From: Planctomycetota bacterium
GTDB taxonomy: Bacteria > Planctomycetota > Phycisphaerae > Phycisphaerales > UBA1924
Assembly (NCBI GenBank): GCA_013285505.1
Contig: CP053450.1
Coordinates: 3,022,796 to 3,086,795 of the forward strand
DNA: 64,000 nucleotides
Direction: 5' to 3'
Part shown: in pieces, positions 47,337 to 55,861 of the stretch
Layout: each line of letters starts with the position of its first letter
Position numbering within the stretch: position 1 is the stretch's first letter
Notes under the pieces: model-generated
What the model saw: the letters and a program-made list of their open reading frames with translations, nothing else
Told to the model about the DNA's origin: nothing
Databases searched by the model: none
Position numbers and translations under genes: made by a program

Positions 47337-47719
47337 ACCATGACCTCCCGCGGCTCTCGCGTGACCATGAATGCACGACCATGAGGTTCGTTGAATGCGT
47401 CATCGTGTTCCGTGGGCGGACCGATCCGTGGGTGCACCGAGATGACTCACTATCGGCCGGGACCGGGGCCGGATTTGCAGGACCTGGCGTGGCGGGTGGT
47501 GATTACTCAGTCCCTCTCGCCAGAATCCTCAAGACCCGCTCTTATCGGATCGCCGGGCCCGGGCCGACAGGCGGGAAGACGCGACGGGCCCCGGACCGGG
47601 GCCCCCCGATAGTCCCCTCCGGCGGTGGTTCAGAAGCGAAGATCACCCCTAGAATGCCTCGTTGCCCGGCTCGGCGGGGCCCTCCTGACGTGGGGGCGAG
47701 TCGGCGGAGTGGGAGCCTG
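47337..47719. other. Intergenic region between GGDEF-EAL gene and resB
   Basis: No gene recognised. Contains GGGCCCCGG-A-CCGGGGCCC near 47586-47606, a strong GC hairpin, and TAGAAT at 47650-47655 as a possible -10 for resB. Divergent promoter region for both neighbours. Confidence 0.4.
47650..47655 (+). promoter_or_regulatory. Possible -10 TAGAAT of resB-ccsA
   Basis: TAGAAT about 65 nt upstream of the resB ATG, which has its own GGGAG ribosome binding site. Confidence 0.3.
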
Positions 47720-49522
47720 ATGAACACGACCGGCAGTTCGGCGGAAAACTCCAAGTCCACCATCCCCGGGCTGCTGGCCCGGGGCCCCCGGCGGCTGGCA
47801 CGCTATATCGGCAGTGTGCGGTTCGCGGTGCCCGCTCTGGCCCTCGCCGCCGCCTCGATGGTCTGGGGCACGTGGATCGAATCGACACAGGGCCGGGTCG
47901 CCGCCGCCGAGACGGTCTATGGCTCGATCTGGTTCATCGCGCTGATGGCGCTGATCTGTGCCTCGCTGGTGATCTCGGTCGCGCTGCGGTACCCGTGGAA
48001 GCCCAAACACACCGGGTTCATCATCGTCCACGCCAGCCTGATCTCCCTGATCATCATCGGGTTCTACACGATGGAGACCAAGGTCGAGGCCCGGGTGATC
48101 CTCGAAGAGGGCGAGTCGTCGAGCATCGCAATTCTCGACGACCGGTGGGTGGAACTCCTCGATCCGCCAGTGCGAGTCAGCGGCCGACCGCCGCGGCACG
48201 TGCTCGCGGGCACCAAGCCCATCGAGTTCGAGGACATCGACGGGCTCGGCGATATCGAGATCGACGTGATCGACCAGTGGGCCAACAGCGAAGAAGTGAC
48301 CCGGGTCACCAACGACGGGTCCAATCCGTTCCACGCCATCGAGATCGCCGGCGGGGGCGGGGCCTGGGAGGCCGAGACCGGAGACTGGCTCGGGCAGATC
48401 GAGCCCCAGGATGCCGCGATCCCGAGCGACGCCGCCAGCTTCGCCGTCCGCGTGGTCGCGACCGGCCAGACATGGACGCCCCCCACCGAGCCGGCACGGC
48501 TGGTGCTGGTTGACGGAGCGGGCGAGGCCTACGAGGTGGGCGAAGGTGGCACCGCCGTTGGTGAGACCGGCTGGACGGTGACGTTTGTCGAGCAGCTTGC
48601 GCGCGCAACCATCGGGCAGACCGGGCTGATCGATCGTCCCGACGGTGCTGCCAATCCAGCCGCCCGGGTCGTGCTCACCCACGCCGACGGCTCGGTCGAG
48701 CAGCAGACCGGATTCGAGAAGTTCAGGGACGCTCCCTTCGTGCAACAGCAGTCGGGCGAGACGGCCTCCGGACTCACGCTCACATATCAGGGTCCGTCGT
48801 TTACTGACCCAACGCTGGCGATCATGCGGGATGGTGAGGGCCGCATGCGGGCGGTGCTGGCTGACCCGGAAGGCAGCGTCGAGACATTCGAGCACGACGG
48901 TGCTTGGCCTTGGCGGTTTACGGTGGCCGGAACGCCGGTCTCGATCCTCCAGAGCTTCGACCGCGCGCGCGCTTCGCTCGTCCGCGTCGAGGCCCCGCCA
49001 CAGGACTCTGTGACCCCCGTGCTGCTGATCGCGACGGACGACGGCGAGGCGCAGCTGGTCTGGAACACCCCGCAGGCAGTGACCGTTGACGGCACCGAGA
49101 TGGTGCTCAACTTCGGGCCCGTGCAGGTCCAGCTGCCGTTCACGCTGGCGCTCAAGGACTTCCGGAAGATGGACTATCCGGGGGTCGATATGGCGATGGC
49201 GTTCGAGTCGGACGTGGTGGTGACCCCCCACGGCCGTCCGGAGGGCGGGCAGACCGGTGTGGCGGCCGGCGAGCCCTTCGAATTCAAGATCCACATGAAC
49301 CATCCCTACAAGCAGGACGGATGGAAGGTGTACCAGTCCAGCTTTCTCGGCGACAATCTCAGCGTGTTCCAGCTGACCCACGACCCCGGCCTGGTGCCGA
49401 TGTACGTGGCATGCACCACGCTCTGCATCGGGATTCTGCTGATCTTTTACAGCCGGAAGCTCAGCTTCGGGCACCCCGGGATACCGGCACCGTTCGCGGA
49501 GTCGGGCACCCGCAACAAGTGA
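47720..49522 (+). CDS. resB: ResB-like cytochrome c biogenesis protein
   Basis: 600 residues. System II cytochrome c synthase component that, with CcsA/ResC, carries heme across the membrane and attaches it to CxxCH apocytochromes. N-terminal TMs (FAVPALALAAASMVWGTWIE, WFIALMALICASLVISVAL, TGFIIVHASLISLIIIGFY), a large periplasmic part, and a final TM (VACTTLCIGILLIFY). The DGWKVYQSSFLGDN segment before the last TM is typical ResB. Start at 47720 (MNTTGSSAENSK) has GGGAG 4 nt upstream; a longer open frame exists but lacks homology. ccsA follows 10 bp later. Confidence 0.88.
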   Translation: MNTTGSSAENSKSTIPGLLARGPRRLARYIGSVRFAVPALALAAASMVWGTWIESTQGRVAAAETVYGSIWFIALMALICASLVISVALRYPWKPKHTGFIIVHASLISLIIIGFYTMETKVEARVILEEGESSSIAILDDRWVELLDPPVRVSGRPPRHVLAGTKPIEFEDIDGLGDIEIDVIDQWANSEEVTRVTNDGSNPFHAIEIAGGGGAWEAETGDWLGQIEPQDAAIPSDAASFAVRVVATGQTWTPPTEPARLVLVDGAGEAYEVGEGGTAVGETGWTVTFVEQLARATIGQTGLIDRPDGAANPAARVVLTHADGSVEQQTGFEKFRDAPFVQQQSGETASGLTLTYQGPSFTDPTLAIMRDGEGRMRAVLADPEGSVETFEHDGAWPWRFTVAGTPVSILQSFDRARASLVRVEAPPQDSVTPVLLIATDDGEAQLVWNTPQAVTVDGTEMVLNFGPVQVQLPFTLALKDFRKMDYPGVDMAMAFESDVVVTPHGRPEGGQTGVAAGEPFEFKIHMNHPYKQDGWKVYQSSFLGDNLSVFQLTHDPGLVPMYVACTTLCIGILLIFYSRKLSFGHPGIPAPFAESGTRNK

Positions 49523-49532
49523 GGAACTGCAC

Positions 49533-51374
49533 ATGCGTTCGGCGAGACAGCGAGTGGACTCAGATTCGATGACTGCGCGCGCAGCACGGTGCCTCCCGAC
49601 ATTCGCGGGCGTCCTGCTGCTGGCCTGCGCCGCGTTGCTCACCCCGGCGGCCCGGGCGCAGGACGCCCCCGTCGGCCAGGCGCCCTCGGGCGACACCTCG
49701 CCGAGTGCCGAGGCTGCTCCCGCCACGGCCGGAGACTGGCAACGCGCGTTCGGCATGATGCCGATCCAGGACGGCGGCCGGGTCATGCCGCTGGACACGT
49801 TTGCCCGCCGGCTCGCGGTTGATCTGACCGGCCGCGCCGCGTGGCGCGAGGGCAAGGGGCCTGAGGGCTTCAGCGGCCGCCCGGCGATCGAGCTGCTGGC
49901 GGACCTGATCGCCCGCCCGCAGGAGGTCTTCAGGAGCCCGCTGATCGCCGTGAACCACGAGGGCCTCAAGCAACAGGTCGGGCTCGATGTCGGCCGCAAA
50001 TTCTTCACCCCGCAGGAGATCATGCGGGCCGAGAAGCTTCATGAGCTGGTCGCCGGCATGCAGGAACGGCGGGCCGCGGACAGCGGATACAAGCCGAGCC
50101 TCGCCGAACGCAAGGCCGGCGAGGCCCAGACGGCCGCGATGACGGTGGCGATGTTCCAGCGGGACCGGCAGTTCGCGCTGATCCCGCGGACCGATTCGCC
50201 GATCTACGCCACCGTCGGCACCGCCACCGCGGAGCCCGGCTACGAGGACGTGCAGGCGGCGCTGTGGGACTTCCGGGTCGCGTATCTCACCGGCAACGAC
50301 GTCGGCGGGGCTGTTGAGCGTTTGAAGGCCACCATCGCCGGTCACGCCCAAACGACCCCGGCGGTCGCGTCCAACATCCGCCTGGAGTACTTCTACACCC
50401 ACCACCGCCCCTGGATCTGGGCGGCTGTCGCCAACGGCCTCGCCATCCTGTGCCTCATCGGCCTGGCGATCACGCGGCTCAAGCTCTTCGCGGTGCTGGC
50501 GGGGGTCGCGATCGTCGCGGCGCTGGGTGAGCAGTTGCTCGGTCTGGGGCTCCGGATCACGATCCTCGACCGGGCGCCGGTGTCCAACACCTACGAGGCG
50601 GTGCTCTGGATGGGCATTGTGTCGACGCTGTTTGGGCTCGTCGGGCAGGCGATTAACCGGAAGGGGCTCTACCTCGCGGCGGGGCTCACGGCGAGCATGC
50701 TGTGCATCATTTTCTCGCAGCTGGTGCCGCTGACCGACCAGACCAACTCGATCCCCGCGGTGCTGCGGAGCAACTACTGGCTCATCATCCACGTGATGAC
50801 GATCGTCGCCAGCTACGGCGCGTTCCTGCTGGCTGCGGTGCTGGGCCACGCGTTCCTGGTGCGGGACGTGCTGCTCCGCCGCCCGGTCGATCCCGACGCC
50901 CGCCTGATCGTGCAGACCTACCGGCTGATGCAGCTCGGGCTCGTGCTGCTGACGGTCGGCACGATTCTCGGTGGCGTCTGGGCGGCCGAGTCGTGGGGCC
51001 GTTTCTGGGGCTGGGACCCGAAGGAGACCTGGGCCCTCATCAGCATCGTGCTCTACTTCCTGATGCTCCACGCCCGCTACAGCGGGTGGATCCGGGACTT
51101 CGGGCTCGCGGTGCTGTCGGTCATCGGGTTCATCTCGATCGTGTGGACGTTCTACGGCGTCAACTACGTGATGGCGACCGGGCTCCACTCCTACGGCTTT
51201 GGCTCGGGCGGCGAGAAGTGGGTCGGGATCTGGGCGTTGATCGAGATCGCGTTCCTGGGGCTCTGTTTCACTCGGCGGAAGGCCTCGCGGGTGCGTAAGC
51301 CGGCACCCCGCGTCTCCGAGAACAACGCTGCTGAAGCCGTGCCGCCGAAGGGATCGTCCCCGACGACGGCCTGA
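49533..51374 (+). CDS. ccsA: CcsA/ResC-type cytochrome c assembly protein
   Basis: 613 residues from ATG at 49533; a second in-frame ATG at 49569 would start directly at the signal-like segment (MTARAARCLPTFAGVLLL). A periplasmic N-terminal part of about 250 residues (RAFGMMPIQDGGRVMPLDTF...) precedes 8 or so TMs. The tryptophan-rich heme-handling motif is WGRFWGWDPKETWALIS, with conserved His in IIHVMTIVASYGAF and MLHARYSGW and APVSNTYEAVLWMG earlier. Works with ResB; the likely client nearby is the CxxCH protein at 41978-45358. A REP-like pair follows the stop. Confidence 0.92.
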   Translation: MRSARQRVDSDSMTARAARCLPTFAGVLLLACAALLTPAARAQDAPVGQAPSGDTSPSAEAAPATAGDWQRAFGMMPIQDGGRVMPLDTFARRLAVDLTGRAAWREGKGPEGFSGRPAIELLADLIARPQEVFRSPLIAVNHEGLKQQVGLDVGRKFFTPQEIMRAEKLHELVAGMQERRAADSGYKPSLAERKAGEAQTAAMTVAMFQRDRQFALIPRTDSPIYATVGTATAEPGYEDVQAALWDFRVAYLTGNDVGGAVERLKATIAGHAQTTPAVASNIRLEYFYTHHRPWIWAAVANGLAILCLIGLAITRLKLFAVLAGVAIVAALGEQLLGLGLRITILDRAPVSNTYEAVLWMGIVSTLFGLVGQAINRKGLYLAAGLTASMLCIIFSQLVPLTDQTNSIPAVLRSNYWLIIHVMTIVASYGAFLLAAVLGHAFLVRDVLLRRPVDPDARLIVQTYRLMQLGLVLLTVGTILGGVWAAESWGRFWGWDPKETWALISIVLYFLMLHARYSGWIRDFGLAVLSVIGFISIVWTFYGVNYVMATGLHSYGFGSGGEKWVGIWALIEIAFLGLCFTRRKASRVRKPAPRVSENNAAEAVPPKGSSPTTA

Positions 51375-51400
51375 GCCGTTGGATTTCGCTGAGCGCTTCC

Positions 51401-51476
51401 GTGGCACCGCCTTCCAGGCGGTGCGCTTCCAGATGGACCCCGGTACCCATCCGCACCGGCTGGAAGCCGGTGCCAC
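51401..51476. repeat. REP-like pair of GGCACCG hairpins
   Basis: Two 8-bp hairpins, GCACCGCC-TTCCA-GGCGGTGC (51404-51424) and GCACCGGC-TGGAA-GCCGGTGC (51453-51473), in mirror arrangement so that GTGGCACC...GGTGCCAC also pair overall. Located between convergent ccsA and pheS. Resembles extragenic palindromes; may act as terminator. Confidence 0.65.
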
Positions 51477-51504
51477 GTAAGGCGGTGCCACCGGGTGCCG
51501 CGGG

Positions 51505-52545
51505 TCAGAGCTGTTCGAGGAACCGCACGTCGTTCTCGAAGAGCATGCGGATGTCGGGGATGCTGTAGCGCCCCATCGCGATGCGTTCGATACCGAAGCC
51601 GAAGGCAAACCCGGTCCACTCCTCCGGGTCGAGGCCGCAGGCCTCGAAGACCGCCGGGTCCACCATGCCGCAGCCGCCGAGCTCGACCCACTTGGGCGGT
51701 TCGTCCGGGCGGAGCTGGATCATCATGTCGAACTCGGCGCTGGGTTCGGTGAAGGGGAAGAAGCTGGGGCGGAGGCGGATCTCGGCGTCCTCGCCGAAGT
51801 AGGCGCGGGCGAACTGGAAGAGGGTGGTCTTGAGGTCGGCCATCGTCACGCCGCGGTCGACGTAGAGCCCCTCGATCTGGTGGAACATGAACGAGTGCGT
51901 CGCATCCACGGTGTCAGGCCGATAGACCCGGCCGGGGCTGACCACCTTGACCGGCGGCGCGCCGCCCTCGGCCAGCAGGGTCTCGAGCACGCGGATCTGC
52001 ACGGTGCTGGTCTGGCTCCGCAGCATGCGGGGCGTGCCGACCTGGTCGGGGTCGTCCACGTAGAAGTTGTCGATCGGCTCGCGGGCCGGGTGTTCGGGCG
52101 GGATGTTGAGCTTGATGAAGTTGTGCTCGTCGTCCTCGAGTTCGGGGCCCTGGGCGACCTCGAAGCCCATACGGGCGAAGACCTCGACGAGCTCTTCGCG
52201 GACCCGCATGATGATGTGGCGGCGGCCGAGGGCGTGCGACTGGATCAGGCCCGGCTCGGTCAGGTCGAGCTTCGGGCCGGTCGCGGCACCTCCCCCACCG
52301 CCGCTCGCACCGAGGGCCCCGGCACGGGCCTCGAGGGCCGCCTCGAGCGTGGACTTGACCGCGTTGAGCCGCTGGCCGACCGCGGGCTTGTCTTCCTTGG
52401 CGACGTCCTTGAGGCCGGCCATCGCGGCCTTGAGCTTGCCCTTGTTGCCGAGGTAGGCGGCCTTCCAGGCGTCGAGCCCGGCGGCGTCGGCGGCCGCGAG
52501 TTCGGCGAGGGCGGAGGTCTCGATGTCGTTGAGGGTGTCGAGCAT
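51505..52545 (-). CDS. pheS: Phenylalanyl-tRNA synthetase alpha subunit
   Basis: 346 residues. N-terminal coiled coil (to about 85), then the class II catalytic core: GRRHIIMRVREELVEVFARM, NFDALNIP-like NFIKLNIPPEHPARE, MLRSQTSTVQIRVLE, VSPGRVYRPDTVDATHSFMF (motif 2), FPFTEPSAEFDMM, WVELGGCGMVDP, GFAFGFGIERIAM (motif 3). pheT is not adjacent in the window. TACGAT ends 7 nt before the ATG. Complete, no breaks. Confidence 0.97.
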   Translation of the reverse strand: MLDTLNDIETSALAELAAADAAGLDAWKAAYLGNKGKLKAAMAGLKDVAKEDKPAVGQRLNAVKSTLEAALEARAGALGASGGGGGAATGPKLDLTEPGLIQSHALGRRHIIMRVREELVEVFARMGFEVAQGPELEDDEHNFIKLNIPPEHPAREPIDNFYVDDPDQVGTPRMLRSQTSTVQIRVLETLLAEGGAPPVKVVSPGRVYRPDTVDATHSFMFHQIEGLYVDRGVTMADLKTTLFQFARAYFGEDAEIRLRPSFFPFTEPSAEFDMMIQLRPDEPPKWVELGGCGMVDPAVFEACGLDPEEWTGFAFGFGIERIAMGRYSIPDIRMLFENDVRFLEQL

Positions 52546-52552
52546 GGGAGCG

Positions 52553-52558
52553 ATCGTA
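52553..52558 (-). promoter_or_regulatory. -10-like TACGAT, 7 nt before pheS
   Basis: Minus-strand TACGAT, CGCTCCC, ATG (52545). It lies inside the gap to the upstream lipoprotein gene. Confidence 0.5.
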
Positions 52559-52582
52559 GCGGGTCGAACGGACCGCGCCGGG

Positions 52583-53336
52583 TCAGCGAGCGGCCTGTTG
52601 CGCCCGGCACCGGCGGCATGGCGCGGGCGTTAAGCACGACGAGCTGGACCGACTCCTCCGGCACGCCGCCGGCGTCGTGCCGGACGTTGCGCCAGCCGCC
52701 CAGCACCACGCTCTCGCCGCTGCGAAGGCGCACGACCTGTTGGACGCGGCTCGTCATCACCCCGGGAAGCGGCTCTTCGATACTCCCCGTGAGCGACTCA
52801 CGGGAGTAATCGACATCTAGCACGATGAAGCCTTCCTCGTCGAACGCGGTCCCGATCTCGAAGCGTTCGCCGACCTCGAAGGGGAAGAGCGACTCGCCGC
52901 GTTCCACTCCGGCCTGCAGATCGGGCCGATTGATCGGTTCGGTGAGTTGCATCGACGCCGCTTCGCCCCCCCTGACGATCAGCATGGGCGCGCTGTGGAT
53001 GCGCAGCTGCTGCTTCTCGTCGAGTGACTCGAGGTGCGAGGCGATGACGTCCGGATCGAATCGGTCCTCGGTCCGCGCGACTTTGCCCGGAAGTCCGCTG
53101 AGCAGAGCGACCGCGTCGGGATCGGCCGGGTCCAGACAATCGACCGACCAGCATTTGATGAGGATGAGTTGGTCGGGCTCGAAGGGGGTGACGGCCGCTG
53201 ACTGCACCCGAAACACCGATGCCTCGCCCGCCGATTGGACAACAGCCTGTGGGGAGGCGTTCGGTGACGATTGACACCCGACGATGCCCAGACAGGCCAG
53301 TGCGAGCGGAAGAGCCGTGCGGTGCAGGTTTCTCAT
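52583..53336 (-). CDS. Lipoprotein of unknown function (frame break near end)
   Basis: About 250 residues. Start at 53336 (MRNLHRTALPLALACLGIVGC) with a lipobox. The region VVRLRSGESVVLGGWRNV resembles the C-terminal strand of secretin-type proteins (QLRDGQTVVLGG), but the rest is not recognised. As written the frame runs on into pheS; removing one base at 52600-52605 (GCGCCC on +, GGGCGC on -) gives PPVPAQQAAR and a TGA at 52583-52585, just before pheS, which I take as the real end. TACGCT ends 6 nt before the ATG. Confidence 0.65.
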
Positions 53337-53342
53337 GCGCAG

Positions 53343-53348
53343 AGCGTA
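53343..53348 (-). promoter_or_regulatory. -10-like TACGCT, 6 nt before lipoprotein start
   Basis: Minus-strand TACGCT, CTGCGC, ATG (53336). Confidence 0.45.
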
Positions 53349-53402
53349 CCAAACCCCGGCGGGCTCCCGCAAGCAGTCCGAGCAGCACTTGCCCAGAGAA
53401 GA

Positions 53403-53430
53403 ACAACGCCCGGCACTAGCCGGGCGTTGT
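53403..53430 (-). terminator. Operon terminator after rplQ
   Basis: ACAACGCCCGGC / GCCGGGCGTTGT (12-bp stem, 4-nt loop); on the minus strand it is followed by TTCTTCT. Ends the ribosomal operon. Confidence 0.85.
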
Positions 53431-53461
53431 CATCGAAGGAGCTTGCTCTATCGCGACCGGA

Positions 53462-54103
53462 TCAGCCCTCGGCGGAGTCAGCGGCGGCGGCGGCCGGCGC
53501 GGCCTTTCGGACCTTCGCGGCGTACGCCGTACGACGGTCGGCCTGGCGACGGCGCCCGCTCGGCTTGCCGCCGATCTCGGGGCCCTCTTCGTTGCCAACG
53601 AACTGGATCACGCACAGGGGCGTCGCGTCGCCGAGCCGGCGGTAGCCGAGCTTGACGATGCGGGTGTAGCCGCCCGGGCGGTCGCTGAAGCGGGGCGCGA
53701 CGTTCTCGAAGATGTGCTTGACCAGCTTGGGGGCCTTGCGCAGCTCGCCGTAGCGGTTGCGCTCGACCTCGCCGGAGTCGGGGATGTCGAAGAAGCCCTC
53801 GGCCCGCTCGCGGAGCTTGGAGACCTGCTCGCGCTCGGCGTCCGACGGGTTCGTCGGCAGGTACATCCAGGCGAAGGCGCGGCGGTCGGCACCGAGCATC
53901 GAGATCACCTGACGGCGGGAGTGCAGGTCACCCTTGCGCGCCTTGGTCACGATCTTCTCGACGAACGGCTGCAGAGCCTTGGCCTTGGGGATCGTGGTGA
54001 CGATCTGCCCGTGCTCGAAGAGCGAGGCGGCCATGTTGCGGAGCATCGCCTGCCTGTGGGAGGCGGTCCGGTTGAGCTTGTAGCCGGCCTTGCGGTGGCG
54101 CAT
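53462..54103 (-). CDS. rplQ: 50S ribosomal protein L17
   Basis: 213 residues; the conserved part (MRHRKAGYKLNRTASHRQAM, SLFEHGQIVTTIPKAKALQP, RFSDRPGGYTRIVKLGYRRLGD) is followed by an extra Ala-rich C-terminal extension (KVRKAAPAAAAADSAEG), longer than the usual 120-130 residues. An insert between residues 95 and 130 is also present. Separated from rpoA by a strong hairpin and a TATAGT element, so it may have its own promoter. Last gene of the operon. Confidence 0.96.
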   Translation of the reverse strand: MRHRKAGYKLNRTASHRQAMLRNMAASLFEHGQIVTTIPKAKALQPFVEKIVTKARKGDLHSRRQVISMLGADRRAFAWMYLPTNPSDAEREQVSKLRERAEGFFDIPDSGEVERNRYGELRKAPKLVKHIFENVAPRFSDRPGGYTRIVKLGYRRLGDATPLCVIQFVGNEEGPEIGGKPSGRRRQADRRTAYAAKVRKAAPAAAAADSAEG

Positions 54104-54154
54104 GACGAATCTCCTCTGTCGCGTACGAAAGCGGCCTCACCGAGACCGGCTTCA

Positions 54155-54160
54155 ACTATA
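54155..54160 (-). promoter_or_regulatory. Possible internal promoter -10 TATAGT before rplQ
   Basis: Minus-strand TATAGT immediately after the rpoA-rplQ hairpin, about 52 nt before the rplQ ATG. Confidence 0.35.
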
Positions 54161-54162
54161 GA

Positions 54163-54189
54163 CCGGCCCTGCCGTGCGGGCAGGGCCGG
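54163..54189 (-). terminator. Hairpin between rpoA and rplQ
   Basis: 11-bp stem CCGGCCCTGCC / GGCAGGGCCGG, 5-nt loop, no T-run on the minus strand. Partial terminator or RNA-processing structure. Confidence 0.5.
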
Positions 54190-54209
54190 GGGTCGGACAC
54201 AATCCGGGG

Positions 54210-55223
54210 TCAGGCCCCCGAGGTGGCGGGCATCTGGTAGCCCTCAGGAAGCTGCATGCCGAGGTCGAGCCCGATGTCGAGCAGCTTGCGCTTGACCTCG
54301 CGGAGCGACGTGCGGCCGAAGGAACGGAGCTTGAGCAGCTCGGGTTCGGTCTGCTGGACCAGCTGGGCCACCAGATCGATCCGGGCCGACTCGAGGCAGT
54401 TACTCGCCCGGACGGAGAGGTCGAGCTCGCCGATGGGCATATTGAGCTTGCGGATGAGTTCCTCGTCCACGCTGGCGGCGGCCGCGGCCTCCTCCGAGAC
54501 GCGTTCCTCGCCGAGCTCGGCGAACTGGACGAAGGGGTTGAGGTGCTTGCGGAGGATCTTGCCGGCCTCGACCAGCGCCATCTCCGGGTTGACCGTGCCG
54601 TCGGTCCAGATCTCGATGGTGAGCTTGTCGAAGTTGGTGCGCTGACCGACGCGGGTGTTCTCGACGTTGTAGCGGACGCGCTGGACGGGCGAGTAAATGC
54701 TGTCGACGTGGATCACGCCGATCTCCTGCTCGTCCTCTTCCTCGTACTGCTCGCTCGCCGGGACGTAGCCGCGGCCCTTGGCGACGGTGAACTCCATCTC
54801 GAAGTCGATCTCGTCGGTGAGGGTGGCGATGAGCAGGTCGGGGTTGTGGATCGTGATTGCCGGGTCGGCCTCGATCATGTCAGCGGTGATCTCGCCGGGG
54901 CCACGCACCGCGAGGCGCATGGTCTTGGGCTCGTCGGCCTCGAGGTGCACCACGAGGCTCTTGACGTTCAGCACGATGTCGGTGACATCCTCAAGCACGC
55001 CGGGGACCGACGTGAACTCGTGGTCTGCGCCCTTGATCTTGATCTGCGTGACGGCGGCGCCTTCGAGCGAGCTGAGCAGCACGCGGCGGAGGCCGTTGCC
55101 CACCGTGGTGCCGAAGCCGTGCTCGAACGGCTCAACGCTGAAGCGGCCGTAGGTGTCGCCTGTGAATCGGGGGTCTTTGACCACACGACCCGGGAGTTCG
55201 AATCCACGCCAACGGATGCGCAT
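54210..55223 (-). CDS. rpoA: RNA polymerase alpha subunit
   Basis: 337 residues. N-terminal dimerisation domain (FSVEPFEHGFGTTVGNGLRR, VLLSSLEGAAVTQIKI), alpha-CTD (ELDLSVRASNCLESARI, LLKLRSFGRTSLREVKRKL). Start at 55223 (MRIRWRGFELPGR) with GAGAGGTG upstream; the open frame continues upstream without homology. Follows rpsK by about 200 bp; rpsD (S4), usual between them, is absent here. Confidence 0.97.
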   Translation of the reverse strand: MRIRWRGFELPGRVVKDPRFTGDTYGRFSVEPFEHGFGTTVGNGLRRVLLSSLEGAAVTQIKIKGADHEFTSVPGVLEDVTDIVLNVKSLVVHLEADEPKTMRLAVRGPGEITADMIEADPAITIHNPDLLIATLTDEIDFEMEFTVAKGRGYVPASEQYEEEDEQEIGVIHVDSIYSPVQRVRYNVENTRVGQRTNFDKLTIEIWTDGTVNPEMALVEAGKILRKHLNPFVQFAELGEERVSEEAAAAASVDEELIRKLNMPIGELDLSVRASNCLESARIDLVAQLVQQTEPELLKLRSFGRTSLREVKRKLLDIGLDLGMQLPEGYQMPATSGA

Positions 55224-55420
55224 CGCATCACCTCTCTGTTCCGACGGTCGCCTGGTTGCGTAACGGCTCGATCTGGCGGAAATCGCTGCCCCGTCGGTGG
55301 ACAACGCTCCTTCTTGATCGAGACCGGGAAGACATGCTGTCGTGCCGGGATCCGATCCGGCCGGTGAGCCGGTTCGCCGAGCCCGGCGGCGGGAGTCGCT
55401 CGAGCGCGCGAGCGTCGCTG

Positions 55421-55807
55421 CTAGACGCGGCGACGCTTGCGGGGGCGGCAGCCGTTGTGCGGCACCGGGGTCCGGTCTTCGATCGCGGTCACGCGGATGC
55501 CGCAGCTGGCGACGCCGGAGACGGCGGACTCGCGCCCGGCACCGGTGCCGGTGATGCGGACCTCGACCTCGCTCATGCCCATCTTGCGGACCTTCTGGCC
55601 GCACTGTTCACCGGCGCGGGTCGCGGCGAATGGCGTGGCCTTGCGGGCACCCTTGAAGCCGATGGTGCCGGCCGAGTCCCACGCGACGGTTTCGCCGGCC
55701 ATGTCGGTGATGGTGACGATGGTGTTGTTCTGCGTCGCCTTCACGTGGACGATGCCACGCGTGACGTTCTTGCGAACCTTCTTTGCCTTCTTGACCTGCT
55801 TTGCCAT
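55421..55807 (-). CDS. rpsK: 30S ribosomal protein S11
   Basis: 128 residues (MAKQVKKAKKVRKNVTRGIV, ATQNNTIVTITDMAGETVAW, RKATPFAATRAGEQCG, TPVPHNGCRPRKRRRV). Ends with the conserved N-G-C-R-P-x-K-R-R-R-V. Start at 55807 chosen at the conserved Met; upstream frame lacks homology. Confidence 0.97.
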   Translation of the reverse strand: MAKQVKKAKKVRKNVTRGIVHVKATQNNTIVTITDMAGETVAWDSAGTIGFKGARKATPFAATRAGEQCGQKVRKMGMSEVEVRITGTGAGRESAVSGVASCGIRVTAIEDRTPVPHNGCRPRKRRRV

Positions 55808-55824
55808 TCTCGCCTCGCAAACGA

Positions 55825-55847
55825 ACCCGTGGGCCGAGCCCACGGGT
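55825..55847 (-). other. Intergenic hairpin between rpsM and rpsK
   Basis: ACCCGTGGGC / GCCCACGGGT, 10-bp stem, 3-nt loop. Confidence 0.45.
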
Positions 55848-55861
55848 CGCGGTAATCAGTC

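Noticed and set aside
45678..47384. 568-codon plus-strand frame
   Set aside because: Antisense to the GGDEF-EAL gene; composition typical of shadows.
47630..50023. 797-codon open frame on the minus strand
   Set aside because: Antisense to resB and ccsA, which have clear homology; GC-rich DNA keeps the complementary frame open. No motif in the translation.
49560..51608. 682-codon minus-strand frame
   Set aside because: Antisense to ccsA; Arg/Asp/Pro-rich, no family features.
55185..55215. GTTCGAATCC, resembling a tRNA T-arm
   Set aside because: It lies in the first codons of rpoA and no acceptor, D or anticodon stems can be formed around it.
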